From positions 1 through 12,123 of the forward strand of contig DASYSA010000108.1 of assembly GCA_036003885.1 (NCBI GenBank): DNA of 12,123 nucleotides, in the 5' to 3' direction. Positions 1-7,664 of this stretch are shown here, one piece after another. How positions within the stretch are numbered: position 1 is the first letter of the stretch; the number at the start of each line of letters is the position of its first letter. Below the pieces are notes generated by a model that was not told the origin of the DNA, made no database searches, and worked only from the letters and a program-made list of their open reading frames with translations. The position numbers were made by a program, and so were the translations under genes. Origin of the DNA: DASYSA01 sp036003885 (GTDB taxonomy: Bacteria > Acidobacteriota > Blastocatellia > UBA7656).

Positions 1-1336
1 CAGCCCCCGTAATCAACAGCAGCGATAGAAGAGGAAAAGCGACCCCCACGGTGCGGTATAGCAGACCATCAATGGTTTCAAGAGAGGGCAACGACTTATC
101 AATCTCCTTTCGCCTCCAGCCAAAGAGCGCTACCAGCAGCAAGGCAACGAACAAACCTATCAGCCCGCCCAGTTCGACGGGGTTCGACTTTGCAGTCGCG
201 CTGAAGTCGGCGACCCGTTCCTCTATCCACTCACTCGCCACCTGGGTCTCCGCACCCGGCGGCAATTTCATTTGATTCTGTTCTGCCAACCATTGTCCCA
301 GCGCCGCGTATTGCCGCTGAGGAATTCGCGATGCAATGCTGTCTACGCGGCCGAGTTGATAAAAGGCAACTCCGATCACGACCGCCTGGAGAACAACAGC
401 ACTCCTGAAGAGTTTCCAGGCCCACTTCCGAGCCTTCTCGTCGCGTCTCCACCAGTCAGCCGCAAAGAGGACGAGAGAGACCAGGATCGTCAGCATTGTG
501 AGCGCCATCAACGGTCCCAGGCCATTCAGCGTGACTCGGATCGGCAGCGAGGATCTGCCAATGAACACCGATGGTCCATACTCCGCGTGGAAGGGGACAC
601 TATATCCGCCTATAGTACCGTATATAAGGAGTCCAAACAGGGTGACGGCAATCGCTATGGCCTCTGATCGAACCCCATCCTTCAGCAGATAAGCGAACGC
701 CAACCCGAAGCTCACGAGACAGACGCCATAGCCGATCGTCGCGATCGAAACGTGAATCGGTCTCCAATAGCTGTCCAGGATTGGCGGCAGCGTGCTGATG
801 CCGTTGCCCAATAGCATCGCAACCGTCAGAATCACCGTCACTACCGGCATCGACAGGGCGCCCACAAATTCATTCTTCGAATTGCGAATGATCAGCAGAG
901 TCGTTATGGCAGCGCCGAAACAGAAACCCAGTGTCAACGGATAGAGGTTGTCCAGAGGAAAATAGCGCCAGATTCCATTTATACCTTTCTTCCAGCCTTC
1001 AGCTTCTCCAGCCTCGATCCAGCGGATCATCCATCCCGAAAAATTGAAACAGACGCCGATCGCAACCGAGAGGGTCCCCAGCCTGCTAAGCACCTTTTCT
1101 TTCACGAAGAGATTAGTGACCAACAGAACGGCCGCGCTGACGTAGCTGATCAGCGCGAGCATTGTCAGCGCCCCCTCGTAGAGGAACCCTCGCGGTCCCA
1201 CATATCCCCGTGCGACTATGAATGCGATCGCTACCGCCATCGGCGCAATCACAGGCCAGAGGCGGCTGAGCTTCGCGACGAAGCCCAGTTCGAACTCGGG
1301 TAATATGATTTCGTGCCGGTTGAGTACTCTACTCAT
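1..1336 (-). CDS. ccsA: Cytochrome c assembly protein CcsA/ResC (System II), 3' part beyond the window
   Basis: With ResB, this integral membrane protein forms the System II haem transporter and cytochrome c synthase. I translated 445 codons from ATG 1336 to the left edge without a stop, so the gene continues outside. Family features seen: LDNLYPL near residue 128, then SYWRPIHVSIATIGYG with the conserved His at residue 195. ETIDGLLYRTVGVAFPLLS at about 420-439 normally leads directly into the haem-binding WWD segment, which would lie just past the edge. Several hydrophobic segments are clear (about 27-43, 54-76, 132-150, 162-178, 197-217). Residues of about 222-415, between the two conserved halves, form an insertion with roughly four more hydrophobic segments, where I would expect a short linker. 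The start overlaps the resB stop as ATGA, so translation is probably coupled. The family call is firm; completeness cannot be judged. Confidence 0.85.
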   Translation of the reverse strand, partial: MSRVLNRHEIILPEFELGFVAKLSRLWPVIAPMAVAIAFIVARGYVGPRGFLYEGALTMLALISYVSAAVLLVTNLFVKEKVLSRLGTLSVAIGVCFNFSGWMIRWIEAGEAEGWKKGINGIWRYFPLDNLYPLTLGFCFGAAITTLLIIRNSKNEFVGALSMPVVTVILTVAMLLGNGISTLPPILDSYWRPIHVSIATIGYGVCLVSFGLAFAYLLKDGVRSEAIAIAVTLFGLLIYGTIGGYSVPFHAEYGPSVFIGRSSLPIRVTLNGLGPLMALTMLTILVSLVLFAADWWRRDEKARKWAWKLFRSAVVLQAVVIGVAFYQLGRVDSIASRIPQRQYAALGQWLAEQNQMKLPPGAETQVASEWIEERVADFSATAKSNPVELGGLIGLFVALLLVALFGWRRKEIDKSLPSLETIDGLLYRTVGVAFPLLSLLLITGA

Positions 1337-2847
1337 ATCTTTCCCTTTCCTCCGACGGAAGCCCGGACAAGTGTATCGAATCGGGCTTCGAATGCTGCCT
1401 TGTTGCGATTGGTGTGTCCGCCAAAGTGGACCCGTGACCGCTTCCCGTCTGGTTCGACTACCGCCCAAATTCTCTGGTGTGAGAAGAAGAAGACGCCGCT
1501 CAGAGACAGAGTCAGGAGGACGAATCCGATGTAGACCGGTATTCGTCCTGGGTCGTACTGGACTGTTAAGGTGTGTGAAGTCGCCACCTTCTCGAAACTT
1601 TTCAGAGATATCGTCCGGTCACCGGGAGTAGCAGCCGCTCCTCGCATCTCAGACAGCGCGCTATGAGCGAATGTTGTGCGAACGCCGCCATCTGCCGCTG
1701 TGATTCGAAGCTCCGCCGCCGGGTTGTTGTAATCATCCGAGGCATTTGTTGGATGGCCGTGCTCGATTGTGAAGTCGGGATAGAAATTGACGTATGATAC
1801 CAGGCCAAGGCCGTCGACGTTCGCGCTGCCGTTGCGCTGAATTGTTACTTCGCGACTCTCTCCCCCGGAGCCGTCCATTTCAAGTGTGACCTGGCGAGCG
1901 TTACCCACCGGCTCAAAACTCGACTGGAAGAACCGATAGCCTCGATGATCGAATGGCGAGTTGAGATGGATTAGCGCCGGGATTTCAGCCCCGTACTCTC
2001 TGATCTTGACGTAGGTGAGCCAGTCGATTGTGTTCATTACGTCGAGACCACCCTCGGGCCTCACGAGTTCCTGCTGAAGGTCGGTGCATTCGACTCCAAA
2101 AGGCATCCGTGCTTCGCCTGCGCCGCCCTCGACTCCGGCGTCGATTGTTATGAAAGAGTTCGACGTCTCCCCCGGCCTGATCACCATTGTGCCGCCGACC
2201 CCATAACGGCTGGTCAACAAGCCCCCAACGAAAATCGTCAGCAAGGATACGTGAACTACGTACGCGCCGAGCCGATTCCAGACGTTGCGCTGAGCGAACA
2301 CCGTGATGCCCTGATGGCCCTTCTCCAGTCTCGCCCGAAAGCCAAACTCCTTCCATATCTCGACGATCTTCTGCGCCGCCTTTTCAGGGGTGCTATTCGC
2401 CTCCCTGGACGTATTGAGCATCTGAGCCCGTATGAAGGCGCGCGAAGGCGTCGACCTCGGCCTCCTGACGTAACGCCAGGCGGTTGGAAAGCGATCAATT
2501 GACGAAAGTATTATGTTGAGCGCGGTGATCGCGAGCAGAATTGTGAAGTACGACGAGTGATAGATGTCGAAGAGACCCAGACTGCTGTAGATCTCCCGTT
2601 GAGCCGGACTGAGTCGCTCATAGTACTGGCTGAAGCCCTGCACGTTTTGCTGCATTATCAGCATTCCAGCTACGCAGCAGGCCAGAACGAGGATCAGCAT
2701 TATGATTCCAAATCTCACAGAGCTCATCAGTCTGAGTAATCGATCGACCACGGAATCGTCCTGCTTTGTTTTGGCTTCCCCTGCCCCTGCTTCACTCTTC
2801 TCCGAGGAGTATTCCCTTGGGGTCAGTTCAGTCTCTTCTCGTGACAT
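1333..2847 (-). CDS. resB: Cytochrome c biogenesis protein ResB (System II)
   Basis: ResB is the partner of CcsA in moving haem across the cytoplasmic membrane and attaching it to apocytochromes c. The 504-residue product has hydrophobic segments at about 45-64, 98-116, 193-212 and 436-455. A large extracytoplasmic domain lies between the third and fourth, as in the family. Recognisable ResB landmarks are LGAYVVHVSLLTIFVGGLL with His199, LNSPFDHRGYRFFQSSF (295-311), and the final DPGRIPVYIGFVLL segment followed by SHQRIW. I chose ATG 2847 because AAGGTG lies about 9 bases upstream and the product begins with a short polar stretch before the first membrane segment. The frame stays open to 3051, but that extension looks non-coding. 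The stop overlaps the ccsA start by four bases (ATGA), marking a tight two-gene unit. Confidence 0.9.
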   Translation of the reverse strand: MSREETELTPREYSSEKSEAGAGEAKTKQDDSVVDRLLRLMSSVRFGIIMLILVLACCVAGMLIMQQNVQGFSQYYERLSPAQREIYSSLGLFDIYHSSYFTILLAITALNIILSSIDRFPTAWRYVRRPRSTPSRAFIRAQMLNTSREANSTPEKAAQKIVEIWKEFGFRARLEKGHQGITVFAQRNVWNRLGAYVVHVSLLTIFVGGLLTSRYGVGGTMVIRPGETSNSFITIDAGVEGGAGEARMPFGVECTDLQQELVRPEGGLDVMNTIDWLTYVKIREYGAEIPALIHLNSPFDHRGYRFFQSSFEPVGNARQVTLEMDGSGGESREVTIQRNGSANVDGLGLVSYVNFYPDFTIEHGHPTNASDDYNNPAAELRITAADGGVRTTFAHSALSEMRGAAATPGDRTISLKSFEKVATSHTLTVQYDPGRIPVYIGFVLLTLSLSGVFFFSHQRIWAVVEPDGKRSRVHFGGHTNRNKAAFEARFDTLVRASVGGKGKI

Positions 2848-3180
2848 GTCTTTTTCACCTTGAGGTCGGGGAAAAGCAGTTGGATGAAATAAGCAATCGC
2901 CCGACCCGCCTACATAGGGCAATTGGCGTTCACAAACTGCGCGCCACCCATTGTTCTTTCTGACATTGTGCCTTTCGTGACCTGATTGCATTGAGCACAA
3001 GGGGTTTAGGGGCTGTCGCCCGATGTTCCGTGGGGACGCAACCGCGGTCATATCGTGGAGACCTCTCCGAGAACCGAGGATGCAGGCGCAGTTTTCCGCA
3101 TTGGATTGCGGAGTTTTTCCCAGAGCATTCTCTTGCTGCTCACCGTCCAGCGCGCAGTCGTGTCTGCCTGTATGAAACCT
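2848..3180. other. Intergenic region upstream of resB
   Basis: These 333 bases separate the apbE stop from the resB start. I found no convincing gene. An imperfect hairpin (arms 2894-2902 and 2917-2925, 8 of 9 pairs, 14-base loop) lies about 50 bases upstream of the resB start and could sit in its leader. A second inverted repeat, TCCGCA/TGCGGA (3095-3100 and 3107-3112), is followed by GTTTTT only on the plus strand. That is the wrong orientation for terminating apbE. I could not identify a clear promoter, although the gap is long enough to hold one for resB-ccsA. Confidence 0.5.
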
Positions 3181-4083
3181 CTATGCGATCCAGCCTGTGT
3201 AGCGGGAAAAAGCTTCAGCCATATCGGGCAGCCACGACGGTCCGAGCACCAGAAGAGCCGTAGACAGGGCTTCGCACTCGGTGGGGGAAGGGCCCGTCAC
3301 CGCCGCGGCTGCCGCGCCGCTCACAACCTGACCGGAGCGCGGGTCGATGACATGCCCGTAACGTTTTCCATCGCGCTCGAAGAACTTTCCATGAATGGCC
3401 GACACAGAGAGCGCACGGTCGATCAGGTCGACCACGACAGGAGAGTCCTCCGCAAAAAACGGATCAGCCAGGCGGATGCGCCAGGAGCGATTGTGCGGCG
3501 GGGCGCCGATCGCATAAGCGGAGCTCGTGCCGCCTTGAATGAACGCGCTTGAAACGCCATTCTCTTTCAACAGCATCACCGCGCGCTCGATGGCGTAGCC
3601 CTTTCCGCAGCCGCCGAGATCGATTTCCATACCTTGCTTGCCGAAGCGGACGGTATGACCAGCGTCGTCGAACTCGATGTACTCGGTTCCAACAAGAGAG
3701 CGAGCTGCGTCCCTCGCGCCTTCATCAGGTAGTGCGCCGTGGTCGTTCACGAATCGCCAGGCCCGCATCAGCGGCGCCACGGTGACGTCAAAAGCTCCCG
3801 CAGTGCTCGCAAAAAGGGATGCACACTTCTGCAGCAAGTGGAACAGACGGGGCTCGACCTTCACAGGTCTGCTGGCGGCGTTGCCGTTTAAGAATCTGAT
3901 TTCGCTGTCAGGTCGGTAGAAGCTGAGTTGAGCCTCGAGGCGCTCGATCTCCTGGAGAGCCTCTTCCCCGGCCGCCCTCAAATGCGTCGGGTCCGAACCG
4001 TAGAGCACCAACTCGAAACGCGTCGCCATAGCATTAAGCGACAGAATCACCGGCTCCTGGGTTGGTGTGCAGGCTGTTTGCAA
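3181..4083 (-). CDS. apbE: FAD:protein FMN transferase (ApbE family)
   Basis: ApbE proteins transfer FMN from FAD onto Thr/Ser residues of electron-transfer proteins such as Nqr/Rnf subunits and flavinylated reductases. At 300 residues the length is normal. Landmarks: MATRFELVLYG (19-29), GAFDVTVAPLM (96-106), the nucleotide-binding MEIDLGGCGKGYAIERA (152-168), HVIDPRSGQVV (244-254) and ECEALSTALLVLG (269-281). Two positions differ from the common pattern: IQGGTSS where many members have GGD, and CEALSTA where many have DALSTA, an Asp that helps hold Mg2+. This suggests a divergent clade. The listed start is TTG at 4083. GTG at 4050, just after AGGAG, is an equally good or better choice and gives 289 residues. 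I see no signal peptide or lipobox, so export is doubtful. It lies between the oxidoreductases and the cytochrome c genes. Confidence 0.85.
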   Translation of the reverse strand: MQTACTPTQEPVILSLNAMATRFELVLYGSDPTHLRAAGEEALQEIERLEAQLSFYRPDSEIRFLNGNAASRPVKVEPRLFHLLQKCASLFASTAGAFDVTVAPLMRAWRFVNDHGALPDEGARDAARSLVGTEYIEFDDAGHTVRFGKQGMEIDLGGCGKGYAIERAVMLLKENGVSSAFIQGGTSSAYAIGAPPHNRSWRIRLADPFFAEDSPVVVDLIDRALSVSAIHGKFFERDGKRYGHVIDPRSGQVVSGAAAAAVTGPSPTECEALSTALLVLGPSWLPDMAEAFSRYTGWIA

Positions 4084-4117
4084 TTGCGAACCTGCTAAAA
4101 GAACGGCTCGCTGCCCC

Positions 4118-4153
4118 CTGGGCGCCCCATTATTCAGAATCGGGAGCGCCCAG
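4118..4153 (-). terminator. Hairpin after the Gfo/Idh/MocA gene pair, possible terminator
   Basis: A perfect 8-bp inverted repeat CTGGGCGC/GCGCCCAG (4118-4125 and 4146-4153) extends inward by three more GC pairs past one bulged A. It begins 15 bases after the TAA at 4169-4171. On the minus strand there is no immediate T-run; a TTCTTTT stretch follows only about a dozen bases later. It may be a weak terminator or an mRNA-stabilising 3' structure ahead of apbE. Confidence 0.4.
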
Positions 4154-4168
4154 ATGACGCTACGCTGG

Positions 4169-5464
4169 TTAAGTCATCTTCAATCTGGCCGTGTCGAAGT
4201 GGATCATCTTCCCTTTCCGATACGACTGTTCGGCCATTGAGACAATGGTCTGGACCCTGACTCCCAATTCGATATCACAATTCGGCGCTTTGTTGTTTCT
4301 CAGCGCGTCGATGAAGTTCTTCTGGTGTTTCGCATGACTCTCCCCGGAGTCTGGAGGCGTCTCATCCTTTGCCTCAATCTCATCTACAAATGGACGCTCG
4401 GGCTGGATCTGGACCTTGCCGCCGCCGAACAGGAGGTTGGCCTTCTGCCCGCGAATGACATCCTCGATGCCCCGCTCGTTCACCGTCGATCCCGCGAGGT
4501 GAATCATGGTGCCGCAGGGAAACTCGACCATGACCATAGTTGTGTCGGCCACGTCTCTCGGCTCGCCGTTACCTTTATCGGAATCGCAGAGTATGCCGCC
4601 AACGCAAGTGACGCTCTTTGGAAACTCAGTGATGCCAAGGGCGAGAATCAATGGATGAAGACGATGAGGCCAAAGATCACCAATTATCCCGGTGGCGTAG
4701 TCCCAGTACTTTCTCCAGCGGAAGTAACGCTCCGGACTCCAGGCACGCTTCGGGGCCGAGCCGAGCCAGGTCTTCCAATCCACGGTCTGCTCGTTGGCAT
4801 CCGGATCGATGCCGTAGTTCCACTCGCCCTTTGGATTGTTGCGGCAGTAACTGCCTTGTGCCCACAGGACCCTGCCTAGCCGGCCGGACTGCACCACTTC
4901 GCGTGCCCTGTGCCACTTGGGATCGCTGCAACCGTGGGCGCCGACCTGCACCAGCCTGCCGGTCTCTGTGGCCGCCGCCCTGACCTTGAAGGCTTCCTCC
5001 AGAGTCCGGGTCATCGGCTTTTCGACGTAGATGTGCTTGCCGGCCTCCATAGCTTCGATTGCAACGTGAGCATGCCAGTGGTCGGGCGTCGCGATCACCA
5101 CGACATCGATCTCCTTATTGTCCAGGACTCTTCGATAATCGGCGAATGCCTGGCTTTCCGGAATCCCGGCGGCTGTCTGAGCCGCGAGTCTCCGCTTCTG
5201 GAACACGTCGCAGACTGAAAGGAGCGCTATGTTCTCTGTGGCGGAAAACTCCTTGAGTATCTTGAGGTGCCCGCCTCCCATTCCGCCTACGCCGATGATG
5301 CCATAGTTAATGCGGTCGTTGGCGCCGATGACCCGTCCCTTAGGTCGGACGCCGGCGCGAGCTGGGATCTCTCCCTCGAACAGCGCTCCGGCTGCGAGAC
5401 TGGCTGCTGTCACTCCGGTGGACTTGATGAAGTCGCGCCGGCTCAAGTCATAAAGGCTCTTCAT
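4169..5464 (-). CDS. Tat-exported Gfo/Idh/MocA family oxidoreductase
   Basis: This is a predicted NAD(P)-dependent dehydrogenase of the Gfo/Idh/MocA family, whose members act on sugars, inositols and related polyols. The exact substrate cannot be read from sequence. The 431-residue product begins with a twin-arginine signal (SRRDFIK, Arg9-Arg10, then an Ala-rich segment), so it should be exported folded with its cofactor. The Rossmann fold starts at YGIIGVGGMGGG (about 54-65). The conserved EKP with the catalytic-type Lys is at 148-150. GDLWPHRLHP (262-271) supplies the His region of the active site. Start choice: ATG 5464 is preceded by AAGGAGG at a 10-base gap; a GTG six bases upstream is possible but too close to that site. 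The ribosome binding site lies inside the last codons of the upstream gene, so the two are co-transcribed and probably coupled. Confidence 0.88.
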   Translation of the reverse strand: MKSLYDLSRRDFIKSTGVTAASLAAGALFEGEIPARAGVRPKGRVIGANDRINYGIIGVGGMGGGHLKILKEFSATENIALLSVCDVFQKRRLAAQTAAGIPESQAFADYRRVLDNKEIDVVVIATPDHWHAHVAIEAMEAGKHIYVEKPMTRTLEEAFKVRAAATETGRLVQVGAHGCSDPKWHRAREVVQSGRLGRVLWAQGSYCRNNPKGEWNYGIDPDANEQTVDWKTWLGSAPKRAWSPERYFRWRKYWDYATGIIGDLWPHRLHPLILALGITEFPKSVTCVGGILCDSDKGNGEPRDVADTTMVMVEFPCGTMIHLAGSTVNERGIEDVIRGQKANLLFGGGKVQIQPERPFVDEIEAKDETPPDSGESHAKHQKNFIDALRNNKAPNCDIELGVRVQTIVSMAEQSYRKGKMIHFDTARLKMT

Positions 5465-5469
5465 GATCA

Positions 5470-6744
5470 CTAACCCTCCTTGCTGAGTTCGAACATCGTT
5501 GGTTGATAGAGGACCCTCGTCTCCGACCGAGCCGCCTCGTTGGCTTTGATCGCGACGACCGCCGACTGGTAACCTTCAGTTGCGCCACATGCGGGCCGGG
5601 AACCCTCGCGAATGCAGCGGGTGAAATCCTCGAGCGCCCGGTACAGTGCATCGCGTATGGGCTCCAGCGGTCCCTCTTTGCCGGGCTCCTTTCCCGCTTC
5701 GAGCAGTTTGGTTGCGTCTGCAACCATGCATATTCCAGTCTCGTTGTTGATCGCTTCTTTTCTGGCGTAGACCTCCCACCCGAGCAGCGGGGAATCCGCC
5801 TCCTTCACCATCCAGCCTCTCTTTTCGCGCATCATCAGGCTGCTGTTGGTGCCCTGGAAGAGCGTGTACGAATCGCTAAAGGAGTTTGCCAGCGTGGAAG
5901 CGAAAGAGGCTCTGACGCCCCCGGGGTAGTCAAGAATGCAAGTGACGGTGTCGGGCACATCGCGGCCGTCGTTCCAACCGGCGATTGAGCTGAAGCCGGT
6001 GACTGCGGTGGGCAACGACTTCAAATACCAGTTGATCAGGTCGAGTTGATGAATGCCCACTTCGCCGAGCAATCCGGCAGAGGTCTTGCTCGATAGCCGC
6101 CAGTTCATCTCGTTCTCGCGAATGGGCGTTGGGGCCGGGCGGCGCCAGCTCTGCTTCTTATTCCACTGGGCGGAAACCGAAACCGGGATCCCAAGGACTC
6201 CAGACCTGACGAACTGCGAGACGTGCCCGTAGAGGGCGTTCGAGCGCCCTTGAAGACCGGCTTGAAAGATGCGCTTCGACATTCCTCTGCCCGCGATCGC
6301 AATAGCCTTCGCGTCCTCCACCGTCGTTGCGAGGGGAGCTTCGCAGTAGACATTCTTCCCGGCTTGAATGGCTTGAATTGTAATCTCTTTGTGCAGATGT
6401 GAAGGAGTAGCTACGACGACCGCCTCTACATCGGGCGAGTCGAGAAGCCGGCGATAGTCAGAGATAAGCGCCGCTCTGGGAGCTATCTCGCGACCTTTAT
6501 TCAGATACGGTTCATAAGGATCGCAGACAGCTGTCACGATGCTCGAGTCCAGTCGTGAGAGGGTCGCCAGGATCTCCCTTCCCCACTGACCGAGCCCAAT
6601 AACGCCAATGCTGACAGGCGGGCCAGATGGTTTTGTTTCTCGAATGGGACTGGCCTTGGCCAATTCCTCTTCAGTCCACAAGACCAATACTCCGGCGGCT
6701 GCAGTCTTGAGGAAGTCTCTCCGACCGATGCTGTCGTCGCTCAT
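5470..6744 (-). CDS. Tat-exported Gfo/Idh/MocA family protein with altered EKP motif
   Basis: A second Gfo/Idh/MocA family protein, 424 residues, directly upstream of the first and clearly divergent from it. It carries its own twin-arginine signal (GRRDFLK, Arg8-Arg9). The nucleotide-binding loop is VIGLGQWG (48-55), followed by an acidic residue after the second strand (AVCDPYEPY). The usual EKP motif reads CEAPLA (134-139), so the family's catalytic-type Lys is replaced by Ala136. The downstream His/Asp pair is kept in GEVGIHQLDLINWY (His232, Asp235). It may bind nucleotide and a sugar-like ligand without normal dehydrogenase chemistry, or use another residue. Start ATG 6744 has only a weak A-rich ribosome binding site (AAAGAAA). 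Its stop TAG is separated by five bases from the next gene's ATG. Function beyond the fold is unknown. Confidence 0.85.
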   Translation of the reverse strand: MSDDSIGRRDFLKTAAAGVLVLWTEEELAKASPIRETKPSGPPVSIGVIGLGQWGREILATLSRLDSSIVTAVCDPYEPYLNKGREIAPRAALISDYRRLLDSPDVEAVVVATPSHLHKEITIQAIQAGKNVYCEAPLATTVEDAKAIAIAGRGMSKRIFQAGLQGRSNALYGHVSQFVRSGVLGIPVSVSAQWNKKQSWRRPAPTPIRENEMNWRLSSKTSAGLLGEVGIHQLDLINWYLKSLPTAVTGFSSIAGWNDGRDVPDTVTCILDYPGGVRASFASTLANSFSDSYTLFQGTNSSLMMREKRGWMVKEADSPLLGWEVYARKEAINNETGICMVADATKLLEAGKEPGKEGPLEPIRDALYRALEDFTRCIREGSRPACGATEGYQSAVVAIKANEAARSETRVLYQPTMFELSKEG

Positions 6745-7133
6745 GACATTTCTTTATACGCGAGCAGACGAGTAGAAAGCTGTGACAACGGCCAGCGAGT
6801 CCGGTGATGCCTGTCACGACTTTGATTTTGTTGGGGTTTGGTCAGGCTTGAGCAGCCTGGTTTTCGACGCGATCTGAATCCCACTCTCTTACTAGCTCGG
6901 TAGTCTGCATTGCGGCTCCACTCTTCGCTGCCGAAGGTGACTCCGATTGCGCGCCTGCCGCTTGCAACAATGCAACCGATCACCCAGAGTCCCTTGTCGT
7001 CGGGCTGGATGAGACTCTGGGTGTCGGTCGCTGCAACGCCGGCTCAGTGTTAGCGCAAAGGCAAATACTCGCTCTTACGACCAACGGCGTCTGCAAGCGT
7101 TCAAGCTCGCAGACCCCCTCTGCAGCCTGGCTC
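6745..7133. other. Intergenic region with a long imperfect inverted repeat
   Basis: These 389 bases upstream of the Gfo/Idh/MocA pair contain no gene I can support. Open frames here encode Arg/Ser-rich peptides with no recognisable motif. The clearest structure is an inverted repeat centred near 7002, listed separately. A smaller one, CAGGCT/AGCCTG (6843-6848 and 6854-6859, 5-base loop), is followed by GTTTTC on the plus strand. The promoter for the oxidoreductase genes should lie here. TATAAA about 12 bases before the ATG at 6744 resembles a -10 box, but I see no properly spaced -35. Confidence 0.45.
6972..7031. repeat. Long imperfect inverted repeat (stem-loop)
   Basis: ACCCAGAGTC (6982-6991) pairs perfectly with GACTCTGGGT (7013-7022) around a 21-base loop. 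The pairing continues outward through C-G, one bulged T, ACCGA/TCGGT, one mismatch and GC/GC, giving about 18 pairs. It lies about 110 bases beyond the stop of the secreted-protein gene at 7134 and has no T-run on either side. It is therefore not a standard intrinsic terminator. It could be an attenuator-like leader structure for the oxidoreductase transcript or a processing site. Confidence 0.55.
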
Positions 7134-7526
7134 TTAACTCCCAGGTACCAAATGCCCTTTAGTGCTCCCCTTGAATTGAATCTCCTTAAGGAGGAACACA
7201 TCGGGAGAATCGGTCATCGCCAGGCTTACGATGACGTCTCTTGCCTTGGGGCGGTCGACCGGCGTGCAATGGAAAGATACAACGAGCTTGCCTGCCTTGC
7301 CCTGCTCATAGCTATAAACGTACATGCAGGGTTCCCCGCGAGCCATCCGACTGTCGTCATGCTCGAAGTAGTATTCTCCAAGCAGAATCGCTTCGCCCAC
7401 CTTTGTCTTGTCGGTAAACTCGAAGACGCCGTCTTGCTTCGTCGCCGGCTCCGAGTGGCGCTGTGCGAACGTGAAACCTAAGAGCATCGGCAGACCGACT
7501 ATCAGTAACAGCATCACGCGTTTCAT
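7134..7526 (-). CDS. Small secreted protein, HDDSxMAxGEPC family, copy 1
   Basis: I do not recognise a named family. The 130-residue product starts with an export signal (Lys-Arg, then a hydrophobic run to about residue 19, likely cleaved near FTFAQ), so the mature form should be periplasmic. The mature part contains VFEFTDKTKVG (34-44), HDDSRMARGEPC (56-67), LVVSFHC (81-87) and EIQFKGSTKGH (115-125). These segments are shared with the neighbouring copy, including His56, Asp57, Asp58, Cys67, His86, Cys87 and a C-terminal His125. Such residues could bind a metal or haem, or form a disulphide; none of this is shown. Start ATG 7526 follows GAGGAGG at 8 bases; the frame is open further upstream, but that stretch lacks a signal peptide. 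It lies 138 bases after its paralog on the same strand. Confidence 0.8.
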   Translation of the reverse strand: MKRVMLLLIVGLPMLLGFTFAQRHSEPATKQDGVFEFTDKTKVGEAILLGEYYFEHDDSRMARGEPCMYVYSYEQGKAGKLVVSFHCTPVDRPKARDVIVSLAMTDSPDVFLLKEIQFKGSTKGHLVPGS

Positions 7527-7664
7527 GATTGCCCTCCTCACAGCCGCCTTCAGGCGACCGTCTCCTCCTGCCAGGTCCGATTTACCTGGTGCGGGCTGGT
7601 TCCCCAATTGGCCGGCGCAAAGAGGCCACTTCGGCACTTCGGGCCAGCACCATTCCTCGGCGGA

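Noticed and set aside
2953..3010. Small minus-strand ORF of about 18 codons starting ATGTCAGAAAG upstream of resB
   Set aside because: Only a weak AAAGG precedes it, and the peptide has no signal, membrane segment or recognisable pattern.
2848..3051. In-frame N-terminal extension of ResB by 68 residues
   Set aside because: The extension has no family resemblance and precedes a start with a good ribosome binding site at 2847; ResB proteins begin shortly before the first membrane segment.
3095..3118. Hairpin followed by GTTTTT as terminator of apbE
   Set aside because: The T-run is on the plus strand, while apbE is transcribed on the minus strand; the stem is only 6 bp and no plus-strand gene precedes it.
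6741..6983. An 80-codon minus-strand frame whose stop overlaps the oxidoreductase start as ATGA
   Set aside because: The peptide is Arg/Ser-rich with no motif, no ribosome binding site was seen, and the overlap is easily produced by chance.
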